Part shown: positions 7,679-15,841 of the stretch, one piece after another
How the letters are laid out: each line of letters starts with the position of its first letter
Numbering within the stretch: position 1 is the stretch's first letter
DNA from: Algoriphagus sp. TR-M9
GTDB taxonomy: Bacteria; Bacteroidota; Bacteroidia; Cytophagales; Cyclobacteriaceae
Length of the DNA stretch: 64,000 bases
Assembly (NCBI RefSeq): GCF_027594545.1
Contig: NZ_CP115160.1
Coordinates: 3,047,001 to 3,111,000 of the forward strand
Direction: 5' to 3'
The notes under the pieces: generated by a model
Databases searched by the model: none
Told to the model about the DNA's origin: nothing
The model's input: only the letters and a program-made list of their open reading frames with translations
Position numbers and translations under genes: made by a program

Positions 7679-9130
7679 TTATTCGCCCTGGGCAAGAGAA
7701 TAACCTCTCACTCCATCAAAAGCATACAGGTTTTCTGTTTTCACAAAGTCCAATCCAAGCTCTTCCACCTGCTTGAGCAATTCACGGATTTGCGCATGCG
7801 AAATCTTTGACTGCTCTGCATTTTGGAACCTGCACCTCCAGTGATCTGTGCAGAAGGACTCTTTCATTCCTCCTGGAAATACTTTAATCCCTCTGTTGGT
7901 GATCAAGGTTAATTGCAACCCATCCGCATTGGCTTGGCGAAGCTTCTCTCCCAGCACCTGGGGATCTCTTCCTGCCTCGTCCCAATCTACGAACACATCC
8001 ACTCCAATCAACTCCTTTTCAGCTTTAGTCACTGGAGATACAAATACATTCATCGGGGTGGTATCCTTGTCAAATTCCGCAGGTATCATTTTGGAAGGAA
8101 CCTGGCCTATTCTTTCGATTACTGCATTTGCAAACTCTTCAGTCCCCACTTTCTTCGAAGAAAGACCTTCCTGGTAGATATCACCGGTGTGTATTCCATC
8201 TTCCAAAGTCTTCATCCAAGCGTTCGATATTTTCTCAGCTACCTCAGGCTGACCTATGTGTACTAGCATCATGATGGCGCCATTCAGCAGGCCAGACGGA
8301 TTAGCTATGCCCATCCCTGTGATATCCGGAGCAGATCCATGGATAGCTTCAAACATAGCCACTTCTTCACCCACATTGGCAGAGCCTCCCAGTCCTACCG
8401 AACCTGTCACCTGAGCAGCCACATCAGAAATAATATCTCCGTACAGGTTTAAGGTCACCACTACATCAAAAGTCTCTGGTCTATCTGCGATCAGCGCAGT
8501 TCCTATATCAATGATCTTATGGTCAGATTTGATATCCGGATATTCCTTTGCCACCTCATCAAAAGTCTTGTGAAAAAGTCCATCGGCAAGCTTCATGATG
8601 TTATCCTTAGTCATGCAAGTCACCTTCTTGCGACCGTATTTTTTGGCATATTCAAAAGCATAGCGAATAATCTTTTCAGAACCAGGCTTAGAGATCAATT
8701 TCAATGATTGGAAAACCTCCTGCGTCTGTCTATGCTCTATTCCGGCATAAAGATCCTCTTCGTTTTCGCGAATGATCACCATATCTGTCTCCGGAAAATG
8801 CGTTTTGATAAAAGGAGAAAAAGCCTTACATGGTCTTACATTGGCATAAAGCCCAAAAGAAGTTCTGGTCGTTACATTCAGGGACTTAAAACCTCCCCCC
8901 TGAGGAGTGGTAATCGGTGCCTTCAAGAAAACCTTCGTTTCTCTTAGCGATTCAAAAGCATTAGGCTCCATACCCGAACTGATTCCTTTGAGGTACACCT
9001 GCTCCCCGATTTCGATTACATCGTATTCGAGTTGAGCACCAGCAGCTTCTAGGATCGCCAAAGTAGCTTTCATGATTTCCGGGCCTATCCCATCACCATA
9101 AGCAACCGTAATTTTTCTTTTTGAAGACAT
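7679..9130 (-). CDS. icd: Isocitrate dehydrogenase, long bacterial type with C-terminal extension
   Basis: This enzyme oxidatively decarboxylates isocitrate to 2-oxoglutarate in the TCA cycle. Substrate residues are Ser83, Asn85, Arg89 and Arg99 (SLNVTTRTSFGLYANVR), and Arg121 is also present. Catalytic Tyr128 and Lys175 and metal-binding Asp232/Asp236 are visible. Its 483 residues exceed the roughly 335-420 of short forms because of a C-terminal domain, as in the Thermus/Rickettsia type. The coenzyme loop reads HGSAPDI with Asp269; aspartate here is the residue that favours NAD+ in this superfamily, so annotation as NADP-specific would be unsafe. The gene is monocistronic, with a strong candidate promoter 39 bases upstream and its own terminator. 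Confidence 0.93.
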   Translation of the reverse strand: MSSKRKITVAYGDGIGPEIMKATLAILEAAGAQLEYDVIEIGEQVYLKGISSGMEPNAFESLRETKVFLKAPITTPQGGGFKSLNVTTRTSFGLYANVRPCKAFSPFIKTHFPETDMVIIRENEEDLYAGIEHRQTQEVFQSLKLISKPGSEKIIRYAFEYAKKYGRKKVTCMTKDNIMKLADGLFHKTFDEVAKEYPDIKSDHKIIDIGTALIADRPETFDVVVTLNLYGDIISDVAAQVTGSVGLGGSANVGEEVAMFEAIHGSAPDITGMGIANPSGLLNGAIMMLVHIGQPEVAEKISNAWMKTLEDGIHTGDIYQEGLSSKKVGTEEFANAVIERIGQVPSKMIPAEFDKDTTPMNVFVSPVTKAEKELIGVDVFVDWDEAGRDPQVLGEKLRQANADGLQLTLITNRGIKVFPGGMKESFCTDHWRCRFQNAEQSKISHAQIRELLKQVEELGLDFVKTENLYAFDGVRGYSLAQGE

Positions 9131-9168
9131 ATTAAATAGCGGATTTAGTTAAAATGTTCTATTTACAA

Positions 9169-9176
9169 CAAAAGTA
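9169..9176 (-). promoter_or_regulatory. Candidate -7 element for icd (TACTTTTG)
   Basis: The minus strand reads TACTTTTG, a full match to the Bacteroidota -7 consensus TAnnTTTG, and leaves an untranslated leader of roughly 30 bases before the icd ATG. No matching -33 TTTG is visible at the usual distance. Confidence 0.55.
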
Positions 9177-9292
9177 AATAAAAATGTTAAAGCAGGATTT
9201 TGACTTAGAATAAATTCCAAATTTCCTACCCTAGTTAATTCGTTTAAATTCAGGACCAACCTTCCACTGCCCTTTATTTTCTAGGCATGTGG

Positions 9293-9323
9293 TTTGGGAA
9301 TGAACCCCCCACTTGTATATTTG
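9293..9323 (+). promoter_or_regulatory. Full Bacteroidota-type promoter of the enoyl-CoA hydratase gene
   Basis: TTTG (9293-9296), a 19-base spacer and TATATTTG (9316-9323) match the Bacteroidota housekeeping consensus TTTG-N19-TAnnTTTG exactly. Transcription should begin a few bases after 9323. The ATG at 9345 must therefore be the start of the downstream gene, because the possible upstream start at 9294 lies inside the promoter. Confidence 0.82.
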
Positions 9324-9344
9324 TTTTATACTCAACGACGAACT

Positions 9345-10130
9345 ATGGCTGATTTCCAAAATATCATTACTGAAGTAAAGAATGGTGTGCTTTATCTTAC
9401 CGTCAACAGAGAAGATAAGATGAACGCCCTCAACTTTGACACGCTGGAAGAGCTCAGGTCAATCTTTGAGGAGGTCTCAGACACCAAGGAGATTAAAGCA
9501 GTGATCATCACAGGTGCAGGTGAAAAAGCCTTTGTGGCAGGAGCCGACATCAGCGAGATCGCGACCCTCAATGAAGTGAATGCGAGGAAATTTTCTGAAA
9601 ATGGTCAGGAAATTTTCAGCATGATTGAGAATTGCCACAAGCCTGTCATCGCGGTGACAAACGGCTACACACTTGGGGGCGGATGTGAACTGGCTATGGC
9701 CTGCCATCTCCGGATAGCTACCGCCAATGCAAAATTCGGACAGCCAGAAGTAAATCTGGGCATCATCCCAGGATATGGTGGCACGCAGCGACTGACTATC
9801 CTGGTCGGACGGGGCAAAGCCAATGAACTCATGATGACCGGGGACCTGATCGGTGCAGAAGAGGCCAAAAGCTTGGGTTTGGTAAATCACGTGGTGCCCA
9901 CCAAAGACGAAGCTATGGCAAAGGCAGAAGAAATTATTGGCAAAATATTGAGCAAGGCTCCACTAGCTATTGGAATGATTATAGACTGTGTAAATTCAGC
10001 CTTTGTACCGGATGAAAACGGCTTTCAAACTGAAGCAAACAGCTTTGCCAGATGCGTGAAATCAGGCGATTATAAAGAAGGAACTTCCGCATTTCTGGAA
10101 AAAAGACAGCCGCACTTCAAAGGAGAATAA
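9345..10130 (+). CDS. Enoyl-CoA hydratase/isomerase (crotonase) family protein
   Basis: A 261-residue cytosolic crotonase that hydrates trans-2-enoyl-CoA to 3-hydroxyacyl-CoA in fatty-acid or butyrate-type metabolism. The two catalytic glutamates are in place 20 residues apart, Glu115 (GGGCELA) and Glu135 (GQPEVNLG). The oxyanion-hole stretches KAFVAGADI and YTLGGGCE are also present. I chose ATG 9345 over the in-frame start at 9294 because a consensus promoter occupies 9293-9323 and because the protein then begins with the normal MADFQNI opening. A flippase gene follows after 15 bases and may be cotranscribed, though the functions appear unrelated. The 2,4-dienoyl-CoA reductase-like SDR at 57761 could act in the same pathway. 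Confidence 0.92.
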   Translation: MADFQNIITEVKNGVLYLTVNREDKMNALNFDTLEELRSIFEEVSDTKEIKAVIITGAGEKAFVAGADISEIATLNEVNARKFSENGQEIFSMIENCHKPVIAVTNGYTLGGGCELAMACHLRIATANAKFGQPEVNLGIIPGYGGTQRLTILVGRGKANELMMTGDLIGAEEAKSLGLVNHVVPTKDEAMAKAEEIIGKILSKAPLAIGMIIDCVNSAFVPDENGFQTEANSFARCVKSGDYKEGTSAFLEKRQPHFKGE

Positions 10131-10145
10131 GCTCCTCTCCACTGA

Positions 10146-11651
10146 ATGAGTAATTTCAAAAAACTAGCTGGTCAAACCGCAGTTTACGGACTGAGCAGTA
10201 TTCTGGGACGATCCATCAATTTCCTGATGATCATTGTCTACACCGAATACCTTAGTAAGGAAACTATGGGCTCGTTTACGAGCATCTATGCGCTGATCGG
10301 CTTTTTAAATATTGTTTTTACTTACGGAATGGAAACCACCTTTTTCAGGTATTCCACCGGTAAAAACCTGGACTCCAACCGAGTTTACAATAACACCCAG
10401 TCCCTGCTCGTAAGCACTAGCCTGATTCTGGGAACAGGCTTATTCCTTTTGGCTCCCTGGCTGGCTGAATCCATGGATTACCCAGGTCAGGCCTATTTAT
10501 TTCGCTGGACGGCTCTGATTCTTTGCTTTGACTCTATTCTGGCAATTCCTTTTGCAAAACTTCGCCTGGAAAACAAAGCGCTGATCTTCGCTGGAGCAAA
10601 GATCATCAACATCCTGCTGAACGTTTTCTTCAACCTACTGCTGATCGTTGGATTCCCTTATTTAATAGCAAATGGAATCATAACAGAAGGTTTTCTAGGC
10701 TATAGGTCGGATTGGGGAGTGGAATATATTTTACTCTCAAATCTCCTGGCAAATGGTTTGATTATCCCTTTTGTATGGTGGAAAGCCGGTTTTTTTCGAT
10801 TTCAGCTGGAAGGCACAATCCTCAACCCCATGTGGGCCTATTCCTTTCCCTTGCTTTTCATGGGACTAGCCGGAGTTACCAATGAATTGCTTTCCAGGTT
10901 GTTATTCGAATACGTACTCCCGCCCAATTTCTATGCAGGCCTCTCTGCCCGGGAAGCAGGAGGTGTCTTTGGCGCTAACTTCAAACTAGCGATCCTGATG
11001 AACCTGGTGATCCAAGCATTTAAATATGCCGCAGAACCCTTTTTCTTCAAGCAATCTGCGGACAAAAACTCCCCTGTACTGTATGCCAAAGTGATGCATG
11101 CTTTTGTTCTGTTCTGCTCCACATTGATGATTGCAATTTCCGTGAATTTGTATTGGATAGGCCCCTTATTTTTGAGAAAGCCGGGTTACGCAGAAGGGCT
11201 ATTTATTGTACCCATTCTATTGATGGGCTATTTATTACTGGGGGTTTATTTCAATCTTTCCATTTGGTTCAAAATTACCGACCAGACCAAATACAGTTTT
11301 TGGATCACATTGATTGGAGCAGTAATCAGCATTTTGGTCATCGTATCCTGCGTACCCAGTCTAGGGTATTTAGGTGGAGCGCTGAGCACCATTTCCTGTT
11401 ACTTTGCTATGTGTGTGCTCTGCTACATCTATGGCCAGAAGTACTACCCCATCCCTTACAAAACCGCCAAAGATGTCACTTACCTGATCCTCGCTTTTGG
11501 GCTTTCCTATTTGGGTTTCTATCTGGAAACAGAAAATGCAGCTTTGAATTTCCTGGTGAAAAACAGCCTGGTTTTGATCTTTTTGGCAATGATCTATGGG
11601 TCAGAAAAGGAGCTGATTCACTCAGTTTTATCGAAAAATAAGAAAATTTAA
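10146..11651 (+). CDS. Polysaccharide/oligosaccharide flippase (MOP superfamily, Wzx-like)
   Basis: A 501-residue inner-membrane protein with about 12-14 hydrophobic helices. The N-terminus (AGQTAVYGLSSILGRSINFLMIIVYT) is the standard opening of polysaccharide-biosynthesis flippases, which move lipid-linked sugars or lipid II-like precursors to the periplasmic face. Helix 2 carries the usual ETMGSFTSIYALIGFLNI pattern. It lies 15 bases after the crotonase gene and appears to share its promoter. Lipid-linked glycan export is the best guess; a MurJ-like role is less likely because of low similarity to the MurJ signature. The substrate cannot be told. Confidence 0.88.
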   Translation: MSNFKKLAGQTAVYGLSSILGRSINFLMIIVYTEYLSKETMGSFTSIYALIGFLNIVFTYGMETTFFRYSTGKNLDSNRVYNNTQSLLVSTSLILGTGLFLLAPWLAESMDYPGQAYLFRWTALILCFDSILAIPFAKLRLENKALIFAGAKIINILLNVFFNLLLIVGFPYLIANGIITEGFLGYRSDWGVEYILLSNLLANGLIIPFVWWKAGFFRFQLEGTILNPMWAYSFPLLFMGLAGVTNELLSRLLFEYVLPPNFYAGLSAREAGGVFGANFKLAILMNLVIQAFKYAAEPFFFKQSADKNSPVLYAKVMHAFVLFCSTLMIAISVNLYWIGPLFLRKPGYAEGLFIVPILLMGYLLLGVYFNLSIWFKITDQTKYSFWITLIGAVISILVIVSCVPSLGYLGGALSTISCYFAMCVLCYIYGQKYYPIPYKTAKDVTYLILAFGLSYLGFYLETENAALNFLVKNSLVLIFLAMIYGSEKELIHSVLSKNKKI

Positions 11652-11760
11652 AAGCTATAGGGATCAATTCTAGCTTTGGTTACGTTGTGTGGTAGATTAG
11701 CAAATTCATTTGACTCAGAATTCATCCTGCTAGATCAAAGTCTAATTTCGTAAAAGGCAT

Positions 11761-11768
11761 TATGTTTG
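11761..11768 (+). promoter_or_regulatory. Candidate -7 element of the TPR-DUF4292-EnvC operon (TATGTTTG)
   Basis: TATGTTTG matches TAnnTTTG exactly and lies 28 bases before the GTG start at 11797. A TTTG -33 box at 19-21 bases is not evident, so support comes from the -7 box and position only. Confidence 0.45.
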
Positions 11769-11796
11769 TAAGCAGAAGCCTCATTCCATATTATCA

Positions 11797-13524
11797 GTGA
11801 TTTTCAGAAAAATACTCATCATATTCCTCGCACTTACCCTAGGGGCCTCCCCAGGTTTTGCGCAGCAAAAACTCTCTAGAAAAGAACGTAAAGCCCTACG
11901 TGCCGAATCCCAGGGTTCCCGCTACTTTATCGAAGGGGAAAAGCAACTTGTGCTTGACTCCATGGAGAAAGCTTATTTTTACTTTCAGAAGGCCTTGGAG
12001 TTTATTCCTGAAGAGCCAGCCATCCATTATAAGTTGGCCGAAGTGCTGGTCAAGGCAAATCAAGCCGAAAAAGCCCTTCCCTATGCCAATAAAGCCGCTG
12101 ACCTAGACGATCAAAATAAATATTACTCCTTAATGCTGGCGGAGATTTATACTAATCTCAATCAGCCGCTGAAGGCCGCAGAGATTCTAGACCAGCTCAC
12201 GGCAGATGGGGAGAGCAATCAGCAATACAACCTGGATCTTGCCTCCATCTATCTCAATGCCAAAGCCTACGAGAAGGCACTTGTGGTGCTAGACCGAGCC
12301 GAGGAATATTATGGAGTAATGGAGCCCATTACTGTACAAAAACAACGGATTTATCTCAATGCAAATAATCTGGAGAAAGCCATAGAGGAGGGCAAAAACC
12401 TCATAGAGGCCCGCCCCGGAAACCCGGATTATGTAATGAATCTGGTGGAAATCCTTTTTAACAACAATCGCTTGGAAGAGGCAATGGAGGTGGTTCAGAA
12501 TGAAATGAGCAAATACCCCAATCAGCCTGAACTGCAAATGGCGGCCTATACGCTGCTCAAAGAGAAAGGAGAAATAGATGAGTCCAACCGCTATTTATTC
12601 CAGGCTTTTGCCAGCCCAGACCTAGACCCGGATGTCAAATCCAAAGCCTACATCGGTACCCTTAATGAAATCAAAACTCAAGAACGGGATTTAGTTTTAG
12701 ACAGTTTGGAAACGCTGATGCTGAATACCAGCCCGGAGAACGCCCAGATTTTCACTGCAATCGGGCAGCGAAAAATGTTGGAAAACAAGCAGCCCGAAGC
12801 CATAGAATTTTATAAAAAAGCCCTATTGCTAGCTCCAAAAAACGACAAAATGCTAGAGCAGGTGATATTGGGCTCCTTCGGAGAAAATGCAAATTTGGAA
12901 GAGTTGGAAAAATTCACCGTACTCGGAGTGGATGAATTTCCGCAGAGGCCGGAATTTTGGTTTTATGATGGCGTAGTGAAATCTGCCTTGAAAAAAGACC
13001 AAGACGCTGTCAACTCCTTAAACAAAGCGCTAGAGCTCAACTCTGCCAACAATTCTCAGCTGGAACAGGTGGCCTATAGCTCACTGGGCAATTCCTATTA
13101 TAACTTAGGCGAAAAGGAGAAAGCCTTTGAATATTTCGACAAAGCACTGAAGCTTAACCCGAACGACGAGCAGGTCTTAAACAATTATTCTTACTTTTTG
13201 TCTTTAGAAAAGCAGGATTTGGAAAAGGCAAAAAGCATGTCTGACAAAGTTGTGCGGAGATTTCCGGATAATGGCACTTTCCTTGATACACATGCTTGGG
13301 TTTTATTTCAGCTGAAAGACTACCAGGGAGCAAAAAAATATATGGACTTGGCATTAGAACATGAAGCCGAGCCCAGCGCCGTGATGATGGAACACTACGG
13401 CGATATTTTGTACCATCTCGGTAAAAAGTCTGAAGCGATTACCTATTGGAAAAAAGCTGAAGGAAGCCCCGAAGCCTCGGAATATTTAGAGCAAAAAATT
13501 AAAGAAGGAAAATACCATGAATAG
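11797..13524 (+). CDS. Periplasmic tetratricopeptide-repeat protein
   Basis: A 575-residue secreted protein with a signal peptide (hydrophobic IFLALTLGASPGFA, cleavage near AFAQ-type FAQ). At least ten TPR units cover most of the chain, for example AIHYKLAEVLVKANQAEKALPYANKA near residue 55-80 and SLGNSYYNLGEKEKAFEYFDKALKLNP near 430-455. TPR arrays are protein-binding scaffolds. The GTG at 11797 is the only start upstream of the signal peptide. The last eight bases overlap the DUF4292 lipoprotein gene, followed by the EnvC-like gene, so the three are one envelope operon. A scaffold for that unit is inference; no specific partner is visible. Confidence 0.88.
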   Translation: MIFRKILIIFLALTLGASPGFAQQKLSRKERKALRAESQGSRYFIEGEKQLVLDSMEKAYFYFQKALEFIPEEPAIHYKLAEVLVKANQAEKALPYANKAADLDDQNKYYSLMLAEIYTNLNQPLKAAEILDQLTADGESNQQYNLDLASIYLNAKAYEKALVVLDRAEEYYGVMEPITVQKQRIYLNANNLEKAIEEGKNLIEARPGNPDYVMNLVEILFNNNRLEEAMEVVQNEMSKYPNQPELQMAAYTLLKEKGEIDESNRYLFQAFASPDLDPDVKSKAYIGTLNEIKTQERDLVLDSLETLMLNTSPENAQIFTAIGQRKMLENKQPEAIEFYKKALLLAPKNDKMLEQVILGSFGENANLEELEKFTVLGVDEFPQRPEFWFYDGVVKSALKKDQDAVNSLNKALELNSANNSQLEQVAYSSLGNSYYNLGEKEKAFEYFDKALKLNPNDEQVLNNYSYFLSLEKQDLEKAKSMSDKVVRRFPDNGTFLDTHAWVLFQLKDYQGAKKYMDLALEHEAEPSAVMMEHYGDILYHLGKKSEAITYWKKAEGSPEASEYLEQKIKEGKYHE

Positions 13525-14257
13525 ACTTTTGGCTGGATTTGCCGTTTTGATCATCCTTACTTTCTTCAGCTCCTGCTCAAAAAAAACGGTCATGTACCAG
13601 GCAGATGGCAAAATGGAAGACTTTTCTCCGGTTTACACGGATTATGATTACATGAGTGCCAAAGCAAAAGTCGTTATCGAAGAGGAATCCGGAAAAGTTA
13701 CCCGCGGGAGCATGAACCTCCGGGCTAAAAAAGACTCCGTACTTTGGTTCACCATATCACCTGGCATGGGAATGGAAGCTGTACGGGGGCTGATCACACA
13801 GGAAAAAATCCAGATAAAAGATAGAATCGGAAAGGAAAACATCAACCTGACATTTAAGGAATTTGAGCAGATCTATGGTCTAAAACTTTCCCTGGACGTA
13901 TTCCAAAACCTACTTTTCGCAAATCCTCCTTTCCAGGTAGATTACAAAGACAGACTGGTGCGGGTGGGCAAATCGTTTGAACTTACCCAGGTCAGGGACA
14001 AAGTGCGCTACTTCTCCAAAGTAGATGTGAATTACAGAAAAGTTGCCGAACTGGTCAGCAATAGCCTCGATGACAGAGGGTCATTATTGGCAAGCTATGC
14101 CACTTTTCAAGACGTCAACGAGCAGCCATTCCCAGCGGAAGTACTCTATAAATTAGCTTACCAACTCCCAGAAGGCGGGCAAAACACGATTATCCATGTA
14201 GAATGGATTTCTGTAGAGCCCTATTCCAATTCCTTAAGCTTTCCATTCAAATTTTGA
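13517..14257 (+). CDS. DUF4292 family lipoprotein
   Basis: A 246-residue lipoprotein: signal peptide with lipobox Phe-Ser-Ser-Cys20, then a domain matching DUF4292, a family common in Bacteroidota. The pattern of beta strands (MSAKAKVVIEEE, SVLWFTISPGMGMEAVRGLI, KIQIKDRIGK) recalls the half-barrel of LolA/LolB-type lipoprotein carriers, to which I believe this family is distantly related; that is recall and was not tested. Asp and other charged residues after the Cys leave the final membrane unclear. It overlaps the TPR gene by eight bases and lies five bases before the EnvC-like gene, so all three are probably made together. Confidence 0.88.
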   Translation: MNRLLAGFAVLIILTFFSSCSKKTVMYQADGKMEDFSPVYTDYDYMSAKAKVVIEEESGKVTRGSMNLRAKKDSVLWFTISPGMGMEAVRGLITQEKIQIKDRIGKENINLTFKEFEQIYGLKLSLDVFQNLLFANPPFQVDYKDRLVRVGKSFELTQVRDKVRYFSKVDVNYRKVAELVSNSLDDRGSLLASYATFQDVNEQPFPAEVLYKLAYQLPEGGQNTIIHVEWISVEPYSNSLSFPFKF

Positions 14258-14262
14258 ATTGC

Positions 14263-15510
14263 ATGCTCCGCAAGTATCTGATCCCATTTAGTCTACTGCT
14301 TGGGTTAATAGTCTGCTCAGTCTCTCCTTCCATTGCTCAAACCAAGAAAACAAGGGAAGAACTGGAAAGGGAAAAAGCAGAGGTTCAAGCTAAGCTTTTG
14401 GAATTTGACAAAATCCTAAAGCAAACCACAGCCACCAAGAAAAATACTATTGGAGAATTGAATGCGGTCACGCGTCAGTTTCAGGCTCAGACCCGGCTGG
14501 TCAACACCCTGAACAGAGAGGTAAACCTCATCAACCAAGAGATCAAGGAAACCGAGGATCGGATTGAGACTTTGGAAAAAGAGTTGGTAGAATTAAAAGC
14601 CGAATATGGGCGGATGATATATAATGCCTCCAAACTCAATCGGGGACTATCCATCGTTTCCTTTGTATTTAGCTCCGCAAACTTCAACCAGCTCTATTCC
14701 CGCCTCATGTATTTGAGGCAATACACCGAAAGCAGAAAACAACAGGCCGCACAAATCGAGAAACTATCTGAAGAGCTGGAAATGCAAAGAGTGCAGCTGG
14801 ACAGCAAAAAAGCCGAGAAAGAAAAAGTACTGGCCACAGAGCAGCAAGAACGCGCCAAACTCGATAAAATGAAAAGGGAGCAGCAAGGCTTGGTCAACAC
14901 CCTCACCAGCAAGGAAAAAGAAATCAAGAGACAAATCACCGCTACCAAAAAACAGCAGGATCAACTAAACAGAATGATCAAACAGGTGATCGAAGAGGAG
15001 ATCCGAAGAGCAGAGGCCGCAGCCAAAAAAGAAAATAGTACCGCTACCAAGTCTACTGGAAGCAGCATGCCCATGACACCTGAGGTAGCCGCGCTTTCCA
15101 GGACCTTTGCAGAGAACAGGGGGAAACTTCCTTGGCCTGTGGAGACCGGGTTTGTATCGCAAGGCTTTGGCACTTATCCTCACCCTACCCTAAAAGGCAT
15201 TACCATGGAAAGTGACGGGATCGATATCCGCACCGAACTCAATTCTAACGTAAGAGCAGTCTTCAACGGAGAAGTCACCAAGATCACGACTATGCCGGGT
15301 TTTGGAGGTACAGTCATTATCAAACATGGGGAGTATTATACCATGTATAGTAAGTTGAAAACCATTTCTGTAAAAACTGGTCAAACTGTAAGTGCAAAAG
15401 ACGTAATTGGCCAAGTAGCTACAGATGCAAACGGGCAAGCTGAAGTGCATTTCCAAACTTGGAAGGGACTGACCGTAATGAATCCATCCAGCTGGATCAC
15501 ATCCAAGTAG
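14263..15510 (+). CDS. EnvC-like murein hydrolase activator (coiled coil plus degenerate M23/LytM domain)
   Basis: A 415-residue secreted protein: signal peptide (residues 1-26), long coiled coil (about 30-250) and a C-terminal LytM/M23 domain. In active M23 enzymes zinc is held by HxxxD and HxH. Here the first His is absent before G319-I-D321, the usual YAHL-type His is replaced in YTMYSKL, and only His396 of HxH remains. The domain should therefore not cleave peptidoglycan but resembles EnvC, which activates amidases at division sites. I moved the start from 14203 to ATG 14263, where the signal peptide begins, five bases after the DUF4292 stop. It is the third gene of the operon. Confidence 0.9.
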   Translation: MLRKYLIPFSLLLGLIVCSVSPSIAQTKKTREELEREKAEVQAKLLEFDKILKQTTATKKNTIGELNAVTRQFQAQTRLVNTLNREVNLINQEIKETEDRIETLEKELVELKAEYGRMIYNASKLNRGLSIVSFVFSSANFNQLYSRLMYLRQYTESRKQQAAQIEKLSEELEMQRVQLDSKKAEKEKVLATEQQERAKLDKMKREQQGLVNTLTSKEKEIKRQITATKKQQDQLNRMIKQVIEEEIRRAEAAAKKENSTATKSTGSSMPMTPEVAALSRTFAENRGKLPWPVETGFVSQGFGTYPHPTLKGITMESDGIDIRTELNSNVRAVFNGEVTKITTMPGFGGTVIIKHGEYYTMYSKLKTISVKTGQTVSAKDVIGQVATDANGQAEVHFQTWKGLTVMNPSSWITSK

Positions 15511-15560
15511 TATTTAATTTCGTATATTCATAAAAAAGATGGGCAGCTTTCTCTTACATC

Positions 15561-15591
15561 TTTGTGTAAGCGGATCACAATTCTATCTTTG
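15561..15591 (+). promoter_or_regulatory. Full Bacteroidota-type promoter of tatA
   Basis: TTTG (15561-15564), a 19-base spacer and TATCTTTG (15584-15591) match the consensus exactly, with the ATG of tatA 31 bases later. Confidence 0.82.
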
Positions 15592-15622
15592 CAATCAAAT
15601 TTACCTTTAAAAACACACCATC

Positions 15623-15823
15623 ATGACTACATTAGGTTTCATTCAAAACATGGGAGGTGGCTCGATTGTACTTATCGTACTTGTCGTACTTCTGTTGTTT
15701 GGTGCTAAAAGAATACCTGAATTGGCCCGCGGCCTAGGTCGTGGCATCAGAGAATTCAAAGATGCTACCAAGGATATTCAGAACGATCTAGAAGAAGGGC
15801 TGAAAGACGACAAGAAAAAGTAA
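15623..15823 (+). CDS. tatA: Twin-arginine translocase subunit TatA/TatE
   Basis: A 66-residue protein with one N-terminal membrane helix (SIVLIVLVVLLLFG) followed by the hallmark FGAKRIPELARGLGRGIREFK hinge and amphipathic helix, then an acidic/lysine-rich tail. TatA oligomers form the pore that exports folded proteins across the inner membrane together with TatC, which is not in the window. It has its own consensus promoter and lies 18 bases before gatA, so the two are probably cotranscribed. Confidence 0.96.
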   Translation: MTTLGFIQNMGGGSIVLIVLVVLLLFGAKRIPELARGLGRGIREFKDATKDIQNDLEEGLKDDKKK

Positions 15824-15841
15824 TCGCATAAGCCAATCAAA

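Noticed and set aside
11651..11677. AAAGCTA/TAGCTTT inverted repeat after the flippase gene
   Set aside because: Seven weak pairs with a 13-base loop and no T tract; chance is likely in AT-rich sequence.
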